Below are positions 1-9,009 of a DNA stretch of 18,607 nt, piece after piece (the first letter of the stretch is position 1; each line of letters begins with the position of its first letter). Source of the stretch: Flavobacteriales bacterium (GTDB lineage: Bacteria; Bacteroidota; Bacteroidia; Flavobacteriales_D; Sanyastnellaceae); contig DQRJ01000166.1 in assembly GCA_015663855.1 (NCBI GenBank), positions 1-18,607 on the forward strand, written 5' to 3'. A program made the position numbers and the translations under genes. The notes beneath the pieces were generated by a model. That model did no database searches and was not told the origin of the DNA. It saw nothing but the letters and a program-made list of their open reading frames with translations.

Positions 1-388
1 AAAGATTCGACTTCACCTTAACCGGCAACGAATCTCTGACAAGTTCGTAGCTGTGCAATAGAAGCTCCCAAAACACTTTCGCGGGGACGTCCGCAATTGG
101 ATCTGGCAACACCGAATTCCAGTGCGTTTTATTCATATGCCAAGCCGGTTTTACTCCCTCGAACTCTCCTCGCAATTCAACCGATCTCTCTGGATCGCAT
201 TTGAGGTTTACGAACTTAAAATCTTCGACGTTAAGCAGTGCAAACATCTTCCTCTTATCATCAGTACCTACCTTAAAAACTAGAGTGCTTTCGTCAAATG
301 GGAAGCCCTGGGTTACTCCAGGAAGCCCCGAGGCGTAATCGAGAATGGTCTCAGCATTAACATCCTGTACGACTTGCCCCAGTCCCAT
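1..388 (-). CDS. MmcQ/YjbR family protein (3' end outside the window)
   Basis: The frame starts at ATG 388-386 and stays open to the window edge, giving 129 residues. The family is usually about 115-125 residues, so only the extreme C-terminus should be missing. Visible family signatures are GVTQGFPFDESTLVFKV near residue 24, an MFALLN strand, FVNLKCDPE, then AWHMNKTHWNSV and a C-terminal HSYELV helix. MmcQ/YjbR proteins have a small alpha/beta fold resembling CyaY and are thought to bind nucleic acid; their biochemical role is not settled, so none is assigned. The start ATG shares one base with the rluF stop (TGATG), suggesting translational coupling. An in-frame ATG nearer the conserved core is absent, which supports this start. 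Family assignment is from recalled motifs. Confidence 0.82.
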   Translation of the reverse strand, partial: MGLGQVVQDVNAETILDYASGLPGVTQGFPFDESTLVFKVGTDDKRKMFALLNVEDFKFVNLKCDPERSVELRGEFEGVKPAWHMNKTHWNSVLPDPIADVPAKVFWELLLHSYELVRDSLPVKVKSNL

Positions 389-1107
389 CAGATTGTCTTG
401 GACGAATCGCCTATCATTCTATACATCTCCTCTAGCTCTTCTTTCTTGAAATCGCGCCAAGTCCCCACCGGCATATCGAGATACATATTCATAATTCGCA
501 CACGCTTCAGTCTGCCCACTCGATACCCGAAATACTCGCACATACGACGGATTTGTCGGTTGAGACCCTGAGTGAGGATGATACGGAACTCCCGATCACC
601 GGTTTGTTCTACAAAACAAGGATTCGTAACCGTATCCAAAATCGGTACGCCATTCCCCATATCCCTGATGAAGTTTCCGAGAATAATCCTATCGACAGTC
701 ACGATATATTCCTTCTCGTGATGGTTTTTCGCCCTGAGAATCTTGTTCACGATATCACCATCATTCGTGAGAAAAATCAGTCCTTCACTAGGTTTATCAA
801 GCCTTCCAATCGGAAAAATCCTCGTAGGATAACCGATGTAATCAATAATATTATCCTCCTCGCGCCTCTGATCCGTCGTACAAACCACACCCACAGGTTT
901 ATGAAATGCCAGATAGACCAAATCATCTCTTTTCCCTTCCCCCACTAACTTTCCGTCCACTCTTACCTCATCTCCTGCCTGCACTTTCGTCCCCATCTCA
1001 GGCACTACTCCGTTTAAAGTAATCCTCCCCTCATCGATAAGTTTATCAGCCGCTCTTCTCGAACAGTAACCCACTTCGCTTAAGAACTTATTTATCCTCG
1101 TTTCCAT
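388..1107 (-). CDS. rluF: 23S rRNA pseudouridine synthase RluF-like
   Basis: This 239-residue cytoplasmic enzyme isomerises uridine to pseudouridine in 23S rRNA. An N-terminal S4 RNA-binding domain (about residues 1-55; INKFLSEVGYCSRRAAD, ITLNG) precedes the RsuA/RluB/E/F catalytic domain. The catalytic aspartate is D104 in GRLDKPSEGLIFLT. Further hallmarks are HEKEYIVTV, a GVPIL strand and GLNRQIRRMCEYFGY. The extended match to E. coli RluF (U2604 in helix 74), including NKILRAKNHHEKEY and WRDF near the end, favours RluF over RluB or RluE; exact site specificity is inferred. It lies 30 bases downstream of umuC on the same strand and overlaps the next gene by one base. A possible minus-strand box GACCTTTG just before the ATG is one base off TAnnTTTG and would give a nearly leaderless transcript. 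Confidence 0.9.
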   Translation of the reverse strand: METRINKFLSEVGYCSRRAADKLIDEGRITLNGVVPEMGTKVQAGDEVRVDGKLVGEGKRDDLVYLAFHKPVGVVCTTDQRREEDNIIDYIGYPTRIFPIGRLDKPSEGLIFLTNDGDIVNKILRAKNHHEKEYIVTVDRIILGNFIRDMGNGVPILDTVTNPCFVEQTGDREFRIILTQGLNRQIRRMCEYFGYRVGRLKRVRIMNMYLDMPVGTWRDFKKEELEEMYRMIGDSSKTI

Positions 1108-1137
1108 ATCGCAAAGGTCGTTCTTAAACCCCCCTCC

Positions 1138-2409
1138 CTAAACTCTCACGGTGAGAATTTCTGAAAACCGGGTCGTGTAGCACGGGGAAAGTCGTTCCTG
1201 GCGTAGTCGCCATTTTCTATCGAAGCCCTGAACGGCGAGACGTACTTTATCTCGCCCCATCTTATCGTTGATGGAATCGACGCTCTTCATTAAAGTACCA
1301 CGCTTAGTTCTATCGACAGAATCGAAAAGCCCGAGCTGAACTTGCTCGGACGGAACGATATCGCCCACGAGAACGCCTGCCTTTTTATACGTACAGTCCG
1401 CTCGATATATTTCACGCAAAGCACGAATGGCCGCATCGACAATTTCGAGGTTGTCGTTAGTGGGAACTTCGAGCTTAATGGTTCGCGCCGCGTTATACTG
1501 AGTGGCTTGTGGTTTAAATGGGTTCGTATTCACAAACACCGTCACGGCGGAACAGCAACTGCCCTCTCTCCTGAGTTTCCTCGCGCAATTGACTGCGAAA
1601 GTTCCCACGGATTCTTTAAGCCCAGCTAGACTCGTTACTTCCTTCCCGAAGGATCGTGCCGTTCTGATATTTTTCTTGCGGGGCGCGTGGTCGTTTACTG
1701 TAGAACAAACCGTGCCTTGTAGCTCTTTTTGTAATCTAACGCCGGTAACGCTAAGGTTACGGCGTACCCAACCGGAATCGGCGAGGGAGAGCTTCAGCGC
1801 GTTCGTAATTCCGTAGGACTGTAGTTTCGACGCAGAACGACTACCTACACCCCAAATATCCTCGACTGGACATCGCTGAAGCGCCCGAGCGATATCGGCG
1901 GGCGAGCTTAAAACGAAAACGCCATTCATCTCCGGCATCTTCTTAGCTATACGAGTCGCGATTTTCGCAAGAGTTTTCGTCGGAGCGAGACCGATAGAAA
2001 CAGGGATTCCCGTCCACTGCTCGACCTTTACACGAAGAGCTCGAGCCCTTTCTTCGGCAGCCGGCCCTTCAAAAACCAGAAACGCCTCGTCAATAGAATA
2101 CACCTCCATATCATCGACCTCTGGCCTTATCGTATCCATCACCCTCTTCGACATATCTCCGTACAAAGCGAAATTCGAAGAAAACACATTCACTCCATTT
2201 CGTTCAAACAACTTCTCGTTCTTAAAAGCGGGAGCCCCCATCTTAATCCCTAAAGCCTTCGCTTCATTACTTCTCGCAATCACACACCCATCGTTATTCG
2301 AAAGAACGACAACGGGCTTGGAAACGAGGTTTGGCCTAAAAACTCGTTCACATGATGCGAAGAAATTATTACAATCGACGAGAGCTATTATGGATTTTTC
2401 GCAACTCAT
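1138..2409 (-). CDS. umuC: Y-family DNA polymerase V catalytic subunit UmuC
   Basis: This 423-residue error-prone translesion polymerase works with processed UmuD at stalled replication forks. The palm begins with ALVDCNNFFASCERVF (metal ligand D12), followed by VVLSNNDGCVIARSNEAK, and the second catalytic pair D107-E108 lies in YSIDEAF. Helix-hairpin-helix residues typical of UmuC are present around CPVEDIWGVGSRS. Q358-F362 (QLGLF) matches the beta-clamp binding motif at nearly the same position as in E. coli UmuC. The C-terminus (KSVDSINDKMGRDKVRLA and following) is the UmuC-specific DUF4113 tail. Length is normal for the family and all catalytic residues are intact. The start overlaps the end of umuD by four bases, so the two are surely cotranscribed. 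Confidence 0.96.
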   Translation of the reverse strand: MSCEKSIIALVDCNNFFASCERVFRPNLVSKPVVVLSNNDGCVIARSNEAKALGIKMGAPAFKNEKLFERNGVNVFSSNFALYGDMSKRVMDTIRPEVDDMEVYSIDEAFLVFEGPAAEERARALRVKVEQWTGIPVSIGLAPTKTLAKIATRIAKKMPEMNGVFVLSSPADIARALQRCPVEDIWGVGSRSASKLQSYGITNALKLSLADSGWVRRNLSVTGVRLQKELQGTVCSTVNDHAPRKKNIRTARSFGKEVTSLAGLKESVGTFAVNCARKLRREGSCCSAVTVFVNTNPFKPQATQYNAARTIKLEVPTNDNLEIVDAAIRALREIYRADCTYKKAGVLVGDIVPSEQVQLGLFDSVDRTKRGTLMKSVDSINDKMGRDKVRLAVQGFDRKWRLRQERLSPCYTTRFSEILTVRV

Positions 2410-2840
2410 ACCTTATGTATCACGAAAGTCACCACACCCCAAACCTGAAAACTCGACTCCTCTCCCACCTCTATCGGCTTCAGCCTAGGATTTTCAGGAA
2501 TTAAAAACAACGTATCATCAACGATATCTACCCTCTTCACAGTAAACTCTCCATCTAAAATCGCTAACACGATACTGCCCTTACCAGGCGTAAGCGACCT
2601 ATCAATCATTATCACATCTCCACTTTGAATCCCCGCTCCCACCATAGAATCACCTTCGACACGACAGCAAAAAGTCGCAGAAGGGTGCTGAATCAAATAC
2701 GAGCTCAAGTCGAGGTCTAAGTCGAGATGATCTTCCGCCGGCGAAGGGAAACCCGCCTGCACTCCCTCGTCAAAGAAGGCTACCGCATCGAATGCTACAT
2801 CACCCGCAGGGCACCATTTTAATTTAACTTTTCGACTCAT
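2406..2840 (-). CDS. umuD: UmuD, self-cleaving S24 protease subunit of Pol V
   Basis: This is a LexA-like S24 serine protease of 144 residues that cleaves itself after RecA-nucleofilament activation and then joins UmuC. The Ser/Lys dyad is S65 (VEGDSMVGAG) and K102 (GEFTVKRV). The expected scissile bond is A29-G30 in VQAGFPSPAED, aligning with the Cys-Gly bond of E. coli UmuD. The stretch YLIQHPSATF after it is characteristic of UmuD rather than LexA, and no HTH domain is present. It is the first gene of the minus-strand unit. SOS control is known for the family, but I could not recognise a LexA operator in the 105 bases upstream, where the divergent glycosidase gene also starts. No Shine-Dalgarno sequence precedes the ATG. 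Confidence 0.95.
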   Translation of the reverse strand: MSRKVKLKWCPAGDVAFDAVAFFDEGVQAGFPSPAEDHLDLDLDLSSYLIQHPSATFCCRVEGDSMVGAGIQSGDVIMIDRSLTPGKGSIVLAILDGEFTVKRVDIVDDTLFLIPENPRLKPIEVGEESSFQVWGVVTFVIHKV

Positions 2841-2945
2841 TTAAAGGGATTTACGCAACATTCACGAAATAGAGAAAAGCAACCCTCTCGGATATATTCA
2901 CGTCTTACATATGCGGACAGGAAAGTTACACAAAACCTATAAGCC
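2841..2945. promoter_or_regulatory. Divergent intergenic region between umuD and the glycosidase gene
   Basis: These 105 bases must hold the promoters for both umuD (leftward) and the secreted glycosidase (rightward). On the plus strand TACATATG at 2906-2913 differs by one base from the Bacteroidota -7 consensus TAnnTTTG and lies 32 bases before the glycosidase start, but there is no well-placed TTG upstream. On the minus strand a GTTGC pair is repeated either side of CTCTATTTCG. Neither a clear -33/-7 pair nor a perfect operator palindrome is visible for umuD, so the exact elements stay unassigned. Confidence 0.4.
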
Positions 2946-5135
2946 ATGAAACAACTTTCACCAATTTGTATAATCGCATTAATTACTGCGTGTTTTTTTT
3001 CACTTAACACAAGTGCCCAAACCTCAACTGCTACTCAAGTTTCATTAGCAAATTATCCCATTCCTCACGATGTCCCTGCTTCTCTTAAAGGTGTAAACCA
3101 AACCGCAAACACCTCCTACGACTTAGTGTATAACACTGCGTTCATCAACGAATTTAAAGCCATAAATCCCGGAACCATGAGGTTTCCCGGAGGCACCTTT
3201 GCAAATAGCTACGACTGGCAACTCGAATTAAACGACTCCACTAATCTCAACCTTAAAAACACCATACAGCTTGCTAATGAAGTAGGCGCCGAGATTAACT
3301 ACGTAATAAACTACGGAACCACAACTCCCGCAGAAGCCGCAGAACTCGTTCATATTCTCAACGACCCTGCTCAAACATACGAAGATCTAAGACTAACTTA
3401 CTTCGGCGTCACCGCCCCCGTAGGAGTAAAATACTGGGAGCTTGGAAATGAACTAGCGGCAAAATGGACATGGCATGTTTCGTGGGTAGCTGGTGGTTTT
3501 GGACAGCAGATTCGTTACAGAACTGAAGATCCTCGCTTATATATGCCGCGAACAACAACTGACTACCTTCATTATTACGGAGGCGATATTTCTCGAAGAG
3601 GTTGGGTTCCTCGATATGGAGATGGAATGACCGTATTTAACTCCATGCTTGGCACAACACACAGAGTAACCGGCCCCGAAGAACTTAACTCTGAAGCTGT
3701 CATTGATGTTACATTCGGACCTATAACGGCCGGCAGCGTTGTAGTTTGGTTTATAAGCGACACAACAATAAGCATAGGATTAGAAGATGAAGACGCGTAC
3801 TGCGACAGCTCGACAGACCAACCGTGCGAAGCAATTCAACAAGATTTATACGACATAGTTACAGAACCCGCTAACCTACTTTCTCCTTCCGAATACAGTG
3901 TAAGCGCCGATGGAAAAACCGTAACCGTAACCCCTAACATACCGCTTTTAGAAAATCAACTCATCTTAGTTGAGTACGACACCCATCACGAGGGTGCTTT
4001 CGCAATAAGAGACGCCATGAAAGCGGCCGACCCTTCAATTGAAATTGGATATTGTATCGATTTTAGACAAAACTTACTAGGTAACGTACCAGGTTTCGAG
4101 GACTCACTCACAGCTAGTCCACCAGACTTCCTAATTGAACATCCGTACAACAAGGGAACCGACATTGCTCTAAATAATGGCTATGCATCAGAAATTATTC
4201 ATCTCGTAGATGATAAAATATCAGACGATTTTATCCCTAGCGAAACGGAATTAGACGGGATTTGCGCAACCTTGGGCATTCCAGAAATAGGGCTTGCTCT
4301 CACAGAATGGAATATACGACTTTGCGGAGATGGTGGCTGTAACCCAGCATACAGCGGTATTCTAGGTGGGCTTTACACCGCTAATTTCTACAGTCAGTTC
4401 CAACAAGCTCAGGCGAACGGAGAATTAGATATACGTTTATCTAACCACTTTGCTGGAGTTGCCTCAGGAAATAACCTTATACATATGTGGCATCATAATG
4501 GCACTCTAGAATCCACCCCTCAGTCAGAGGCTACTCGTTTAGTTCAAGATGTTATAGGAGACCAAATGATGGTTTCGTCAGATATAATAATTGAAAACAA
4601 CCCAATATTAACTCTATATAATCAAGTGCTTGACACAGATGGCAACCCCACAGGAGCATTAGAATCTTATGAAGCGGAAGCTCTTAAGATTTACGCACAT
4701 GACGATATCGCTAATAACACCGTAGAGTTTCTCATTCTAAATAATGATGATGCTTCTAACCATATTATAGAATTCCAACTTCCGTGTGACAGAATAGGTA
4801 GCGATGCTACTTTCGAAATATTATCAGGCGACATTACAGGAGATTCTTACTCTATTAATACAGGAATCACATCATCAATCGCCGGCACTTATACTTTAAA
4901 CACTCCATTATTTAGCGTTACCACGTTAAAAATCCCGTATACACCTTCTGCAACCAGCTGTACGTGTTTTGCAGACTTCAACGGAAACGGGACTGTCGAG
5001 ACTAACGATTTCTTAGACCTACTCTCAGAATTCGGGTGCTCTAGTAATTGCAATTACGACCTAAATGCTAACGGCTCAGTTGCCGCCGATGACATCCTGA
5101 TTTTCCTTGCTTTGTTCGGGGAGGTGTGCTTTTAA
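2946..5135 (+). CDS. Secreted clan GH-A glycoside hydrolase (alpha-L-arabinofuranosidase-like) with C-terminal dockerin-like pair
   Basis: The 729-residue protein has a Sec signal peptide (residues 1-24, ending NTSAQ). A (beta/alpha)8-type catalytic region opens with MRFPGGTFANSYDW (78-91). The likely acid/base is E169 in VKYWELGNE, and the likely nucleophile is E454 in ALTEWN; this pattern is typical of clan GH-A, closest in feel to GH51-type arabinofuranosidases. Substrate is inferred. About 150 residues (roughly 195-350), partly beta-rich and Ig-like, are inserted between the acid/base strand and the next barrel strand. A beta-sandwich-like region covers about 575-665. Two 12-residue EF-hand loops, D677-D688 and D705-D716, each followed by an L-x-x-L-x-x-F-G helix and flanked by cysteines 672, 674, 698, 702 and 728, form a dockerin-like tail. 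It is convergent with the DUF1801 gene, so an operon with SusC/SusD is excluded. Confidence 0.72.
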   Translation: MKQLSPICIIALITACFFSLNTSAQTSTATQVSLANYPIPHDVPASLKGVNQTANTSYDLVYNTAFINEFKAINPGTMRFPGGTFANSYDWQLELNDSTNLNLKNTIQLANEVGAEINYVINYGTTTPAEAAELVHILNDPAQTYEDLRLTYFGVTAPVGVKYWELGNELAAKWTWHVSWVAGGFGQQIRYRTEDPRLYMPRTTTDYLHYYGGDISRRGWVPRYGDGMTVFNSMLGTTHRVTGPEELNSEAVIDVTFGPITAGSVVVWFISDTTISIGLEDEDAYCDSSTDQPCEAIQQDLYDIVTEPANLLSPSEYSVSADGKTVTVTPNIPLLENQLILVEYDTHHEGAFAIRDAMKAADPSIEIGYCIDFRQNLLGNVPGFEDSLTASPPDFLIEHPYNKGTDIALNNGYASEIIHLVDDKISDDFIPSETELDGICATLGIPEIGLALTEWNIRLCGDGGCNPAYSGILGGLYTANFYSQFQQAQANGELDIRLSNHFAGVASGNNLIHMWHHNGTLESTPQSEATRLVQDVIGDQMMVSSDIIIENNPILTLYNQVLDTDGNPTGALESYEAEALKIYAHDDIANNTVEFLILNNDDASNHIIEFQLPCDRIGSDATFEILSGDITGDSYSINTGITSSIAGTYTLNTPLFSVTTLKIPYTPSATSCTCFADFNGNGTVETNDFLDLLSEFGCSSNCNYDLNANGSVAADDILIFLALFGEVCF

Positions 5136-5198
5136 GCGCAGAAATCGTGCTTAGTCGTGCTAATAAGTCTAAAAGAAACTCGCAAAAAAGCACTAAAA

Positions 5199-5654
5199 TC
5201 ACTTCTTATATGCCGATTCGTAGACGTCAATCCACTCCTGAACTGTCATTTTACTAACAAGTTCCCCAATTAAATCGAATGGAATTTTATCCATTTTTTT
5301 AAACCGTACGCAACTTTTTCCCATATCCAATTTTCCTAGATCGCGAAGCTTCCATTCGCTTACAAACCAATCTAAAAGTTCCGGTTTGGAATAAATACCC
5401 ATATGGTAAAGCGCAATAAAATTTTTCTGAGAAGCCAAATTAATAAATGGTAAAGGCAACTTCGTATTACAGTGATAACCTGCTGGATACAGCGAATGTG
5501 GCACCACATACCCTAACATTCCATAACTCATTTCCTCATTGAATCCATCTGGCAAATTGGATAATATCGCATGCCTCAGCCCCGACATTGGCGTAAATCT
5601 ATCCGATGGGATTTTTGACAAATAATCCTCAGGGCTTGTAGCTTCAATTTTCAT
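5199..5654 (-). CDS. DUF1801 domain protein
   Basis: This 151-residue, leaderless, soluble protein matches the DUF1801/YdhG-like family. Visible are an N-terminal SPEDYLSKIP helix, the EEMSYGMLGYVVP segment, a YHMGIY strand, LDMGKSCVRFKKMDKIP near residue 109 and a C-terminal helix. Length is typical for the family. Members have a small alpha/beta fold resembling frataxin and MmcQ/YjbR proteins; no reaction is established, so none is given. It is a single-gene unit, convergent with the glycosidase and divergent from susC. A possible promoter lies directly upstream. Confidence 0.8.
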   Translation of the reverse strand: MKIEATSPEDYLSKIPSDRFTPMSGLRHAILSNLPDGFNEEMSYGMLGYVVPHSLYPAGYHCNTKLPLPFINLASQKNFIALYHMGIYSKPELLDWFVSEWKLRDLGKLDMGKSCVRFKKMDKIPFDLIGELVSKMTVQEWIDVYESAYKK

Positions 5655-5660
5655 TGTTCA

Positions 5661-5691
5661 CAAATTATAAAACTCGCATAATGTGCCAAAA
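5661..5691 (-). promoter_or_regulatory. Possible promoter of the DUF1801 gene
   Basis: Read on the minus strand, TTTTGG (5691-5686) is followed after about 16 bases by TATAATTTG (5669-5661), seven bases before the ATG. This resembles the Bacteroidota TTG and TAnnTTTG pair, but with one extra base inside the -7 box and little room for a leader. It is weak evidence. Confidence 0.3.
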
Positions 5692-5828
5692 CTACACTTA
5701 TAAACATATACATATATAAAAAAACATAACCTAAAGCACCAAAACAGTAGGATTTAACTACTAATATAGCAAAACGTTAAATAGTGTTACATAGACATTA
5801 TCAATTTGTTAAACTAATTTATTACTTT

Positions 5829-8800
5829 ATGAAAGCAAAAATGCTAGTATTTATGACCTTGCTGTTCTCAGCAACGGCTTGGTCTCAATCTTCAGTATCC
5901 GGCACGGTTACTGACAAAGCCTCCGGCGAGGGTATGCCAGGTGTGGGCGTCATTGTTGACGGGTCAGGCCAAGGTGTCTACACGGGCCTTGACGGAACTT
6001 ATTCTGTCACAGCGAACCCAGCCACAGACGCTTTAACCTTCAGCTTCATTGGTTACACTACTTTACGTGTAGCACTTAACGGGAACTCTACAGTTAATGT
6101 AGCACTCGAGAGGGGAGTTGAGCTCGATGAGGTTGTTGTAACCGCTCTTGGTGTGTCTCGTGAGAAGAAAGCTCTCGGATACTCAGTTCAAGAGCTCGGA
6201 GCAGACGCTTTTTCAGGAGCTAAAACTGACAACATCGTTCGTTCACTTTCAGGTAAAGTGGCCGGTGTTCAGGTTACTTCTGGAACTTCTATCGGTTCTT
6301 CCTCGAAGATTCTTCTTCGTGGAGCAAGCTCTATCACTGGAGATAACCAGCCACTATTCGTAGTGAATGGAGTTCCTATGGACAACAGCGATTATTCGTC
6401 TACTAACACCCAGCGTTCTGTTGGAGGTTACGACTACGGTAACGCTATCCAAGACATCAACCCAGACGACATCGAGTCTGTCACAATTCTTAAAGGTGCT
6501 GCTGCTGCCGCTCTTTACGGATCACGTGCGTCTAACGGTGCTATCGTAATCACTACTAAGTCTGGTAAAGGTTACCAAGCTTCTGGTAGGCGCGGACTGG
6601 GTATATCTGTACACTCAGGCGTTGCATTTAACAATGTATACATTCTTCCTGATTTCCAAAATCGTTACGGCGGTGGTGCTGGAACAGCTTGGATCGACAC
6701 TGTAGATGGAGCTTTCATTCCAGACTATGGATATGACGGATCATGGGGAGCTGAGCTTCTCGGACAAGATGTTCGCCACTGGGATTCATGGGATGAAGGA
6801 AACGAGAACTTCGGTGAAGTTCGTGGATGGAATCCTACGGACAGTGATGTAGATGAGTACTTCCAGACAGGAGTTACATACACAAATAGCTTCGCTGTTA
6901 CAGGTGCTACTGACGAGAGTTCTTTCCGTCTTTCTTACACAAAGCGAGATCAGACTGGTGTTTACGAGAATTCTTCATTGAACCGAAACACTCTTTCTTT
7001 CTCTGGTTCTGCTGACGTGAGTGATAAGCTAACTGCTAGCGCTAACGTTAACTACGTACAAAGCGTAGGTAAAGGTCGTCCACAAACTGGATACGGTTCT
7101 TCTATTATGAGCCAATTCACACAGTGGGGACAACGTCAGCTTAGTATGGATAGACTTCGCGACTACATGAATGCTGACGGGACTCAACGTACTTGGAACC
7201 GTAATAGTGCTTCTGACGGAGCTCCTCACTACTGGGATAACCCATTCTGGGAGCGTTACATGAATGTACAAGATGACCAACGTGACCGTGTTTACGGAAA
7301 CGTTAGCATGAACTACACCATTAACGAGAATTTAAGTGTTACTGCTCGTGCAATGACTGATTTCTACACAGATCGTCGTCAAGAGCGTATCGCTGTAGGT
7401 GGTGTTAACGAGTCTAAATACTCTGAGTACACACGTCAATTACAGGAGAATAACTTAGATCTTTACTTAAACTTCAATAGAGAATTAAGTGACGAGCTAA
7501 GCATGACAGGTTTTGTTGGTGTAAACAAAAGAACTCGTGACTATAACCGTTTAGGGGCTTACACTTTGGGTGGTTTAAATACTCCTGGCCTCTACACTGT
7601 GACTAACGGTGTTGATGGATATCAGGTAAGCGACTACGAAAGTCACAAGCAGGTTAATTCTGTTCTTGGATCTATGAGCTTCGGTTACAACAGTACTATA
7701 TATGTAGACATTACAGGTCGTAACGATATCAGTTCTACTCTTCCAGACGAGAACAACAGTTACTTCTACCCTTCTGCTACTGCATCTTACATCTTTAGCG
7801 AAGCTATGGAGTCTGACGTAGTAAGCTTCGGAAAGTTACGTTTAGGATGGGCTCAAGTTGGTAACGACACTGACCCATACGAGACTGGGCTTACTTATGG
7901 AGTAGACCCTAACTACGGTTCTAGCGGTTCTTCATACGTACCTAACGCACAGAACAATCCTAACCTACGTCCTGAGAAGACAACTAGCTTCGAGGCTGGT
8001 ATTGAAATGAACTTCTTCATGGATCGTTTACGTTTGGATATGACTTACTACGACAACACTACTGAGGATCTAATCTTCAACGTACCTGTAAGTGCTTCTT
8101 CAGGTTACACAAGTGCAGTACTTAACGCTGGAAAGACGAATAACAGAGGTGTTGAGTTAGCTCTTAGCGCAACTCCGGTTATGACAGACAACTTCCGTTG
8201 GGATATTAGCTTAAACGTTGCGAAAAACAGAAACGAACTTATTGAATTAGCTGATGGAGTTGAAAACATTCGTTACACATCTCTATTCGGAGTTACTCTT
8301 GAGGCACGTCCTGGACAGCCACTTGGTACTTTCTACGGATATGATTTCTTATACGATGATGATGGAAACAAACTTGTTGATGCAGACGGATATTACTTAA
8401 GCACAGACGAGGTTGTTCCTATCGGCTCTATCCTTCCTGACCACACTGGTGGTTTATACAACGCTTTCACTTTCGGAAACGTAAGCTTTAGCGCATTGAT
8501 CGACTTCCAGAAAGGTGGATCTCTACATAGTTACTCTAATCAGTGGGGTAAGTACTCGGGTACTTTAGCTGAAACTATTGAGAACAACATCCGTGAGGAT
8601 GGTATCGTAGTTGATGGTATGCTAGCTGAGCAGAACGCTGAAGGGGAGTGGGTAAGTACTGGAGAAGCTAACTCAGCGAACATTTCTGCTGGAGCTCACT
8701 TCTTCTACAACCAAGGATACATAATTCATGCTGCTGACCAATACGATGCTTCTTTTGTTAAGCTTCGTGAGCTGCGTCTTGATTACGACCTTCCTGCTGA

Positions 8801-8990
8801 CCTACTGGGTGATCTTCCTTTCTACAACATTAGTTTAGGAGTTTACGGACGTAACCTAGCTATCCTTAGCAGCAACGCTCCGCACATTGATCCAGAGGTG
8901 ACTACTTCTGCTTCAAACATCCAAGGATTCGAGGGTGGTCAGCTTCCAGCTGAGCGCACTATCGGTTTCAATCTCAAGTTGACACTATAA
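5829..8990 (+). CDS. SusC/RagA family TonB-linked outer membrane transporter
   Basis: The ATG at 5829 is preferred over the upstream in-frame ATG at 5784 because it places a normal signal peptide (MKAKMLVFMTLLFSATAWSQ) at the terminus; this gives 1053 residues, typical of SusC. Order of domains: signal peptide, carboxypeptidase-regulatory-like beta-sandwich (SVSGTVTDKASGEGMPGV to the LDEVVVTALGV junction), TonB plug (SLSGKVAGVQV, LFVVNGVPMDN, SVTILKGAAAAALYGSRASNGAI), then the 22-strand-type barrel with NLRPEKTTSFEAG and a terminal beta-strand. It imports large substrates across the outer membrane with SusD as lid; the substrate is unknown. The susD start lies 19 bases downstream. Arginine is almost always CGT and alanine mostly GCT, unlike umuC or the glycosidase, which suggests high expression. 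Confidence 0.95.
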   Translation: MKAKMLVFMTLLFSATAWSQSSVSGTVTDKASGEGMPGVGVIVDGSGQGVYTGLDGTYSVTANPATDALTFSFIGYTTLRVALNGNSTVNVALERGVELDEVVVTALGVSREKKALGYSVQELGADAFSGAKTDNIVRSLSGKVAGVQVTSGTSIGSSSKILLRGASSITGDNQPLFVVNGVPMDNSDYSSTNTQRSVGGYDYGNAIQDINPDDIESVTILKGAAAAALYGSRASNGAIVITTKSGKGYQASGRRGLGISVHSGVAFNNVYILPDFQNRYGGGAGTAWIDTVDGAFIPDYGYDGSWGAELLGQDVRHWDSWDEGNENFGEVRGWNPTDSDVDEYFQTGVTYTNSFAVTGATDESSFRLSYTKRDQTGVYENSSLNRNTLSFSGSADVSDKLTASANVNYVQSVGKGRPQTGYGSSIMSQFTQWGQRQLSMDRLRDYMNADGTQRTWNRNSASDGAPHYWDNPFWERYMNVQDDQRDRVYGNVSMNYTINENLSVTARAMTDFYTDRRQERIAVGGVNESKYSEYTRQLQENNLDLYLNFNRELSDELSMTGFVGVNKRTRDYNRLGAYTLGGLNTPGLYTVTNGVDGYQVSDYESHKQVNSVLGSMSFGYNSTIYVDITGRNDISSTLPDENNSYFYPSATASYIFSEAMESDVVSFGKLRLGWAQVGNDTDPYETGLTYGVDPNYGSSGSSYVPNAQNNPNLRPEKTTSFEAGIEMNFFMDRLRLDMTYYDNTTEDLIFNVPVSASSGYTSAVLNAGKTNNRGVELALSATPVMTDNFRWDISLNVAKNRNELIELADGVENIRYTSLFGVTLEARPGQPLGTFYGYDFLYDDDGNKLVDADGYYLSTDEVVPIGSILPDHTGGLYNAFTFGNVSFSALIDFQKGGSLHSYSNQWGKYSGTLAETIENNIREDGIVVDGMLAEQNAEGEWVSTGEANSANISAGAHFFYNQGYIIHAADQYDASFVKLRELRLDYDLPADLLGDLPFYNISLGVYGRNLAILSSNAPHIDPEVTTSASNIQGFEGGQLPAERTIGFNLKLTL

Positions 8991-9009
8991 TTTAAATCCA
9001 TCAATTATT

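Noticed and set aside
553..948. 131-codon open frame antisense to rluF
   Set aside because: The opposite strand encodes an unmistakable RluF with all motifs; this frame has no recognisable domain and is a shadow.
5136..5198. GTGCT/AGCAC arms between the convergent glycosidase and DUF1801 genes as a bidirectional terminator
   Set aside because: Arms are only five to six bases and about 35 bases apart, with poor continuation of pairing.
5801..5808. TCAATTTG as the susC -7 promoter box
   Set aside because: One mismatch to TAnnTTTG at a key base and no TTG at the proper distance upstream; not strong enough to list.
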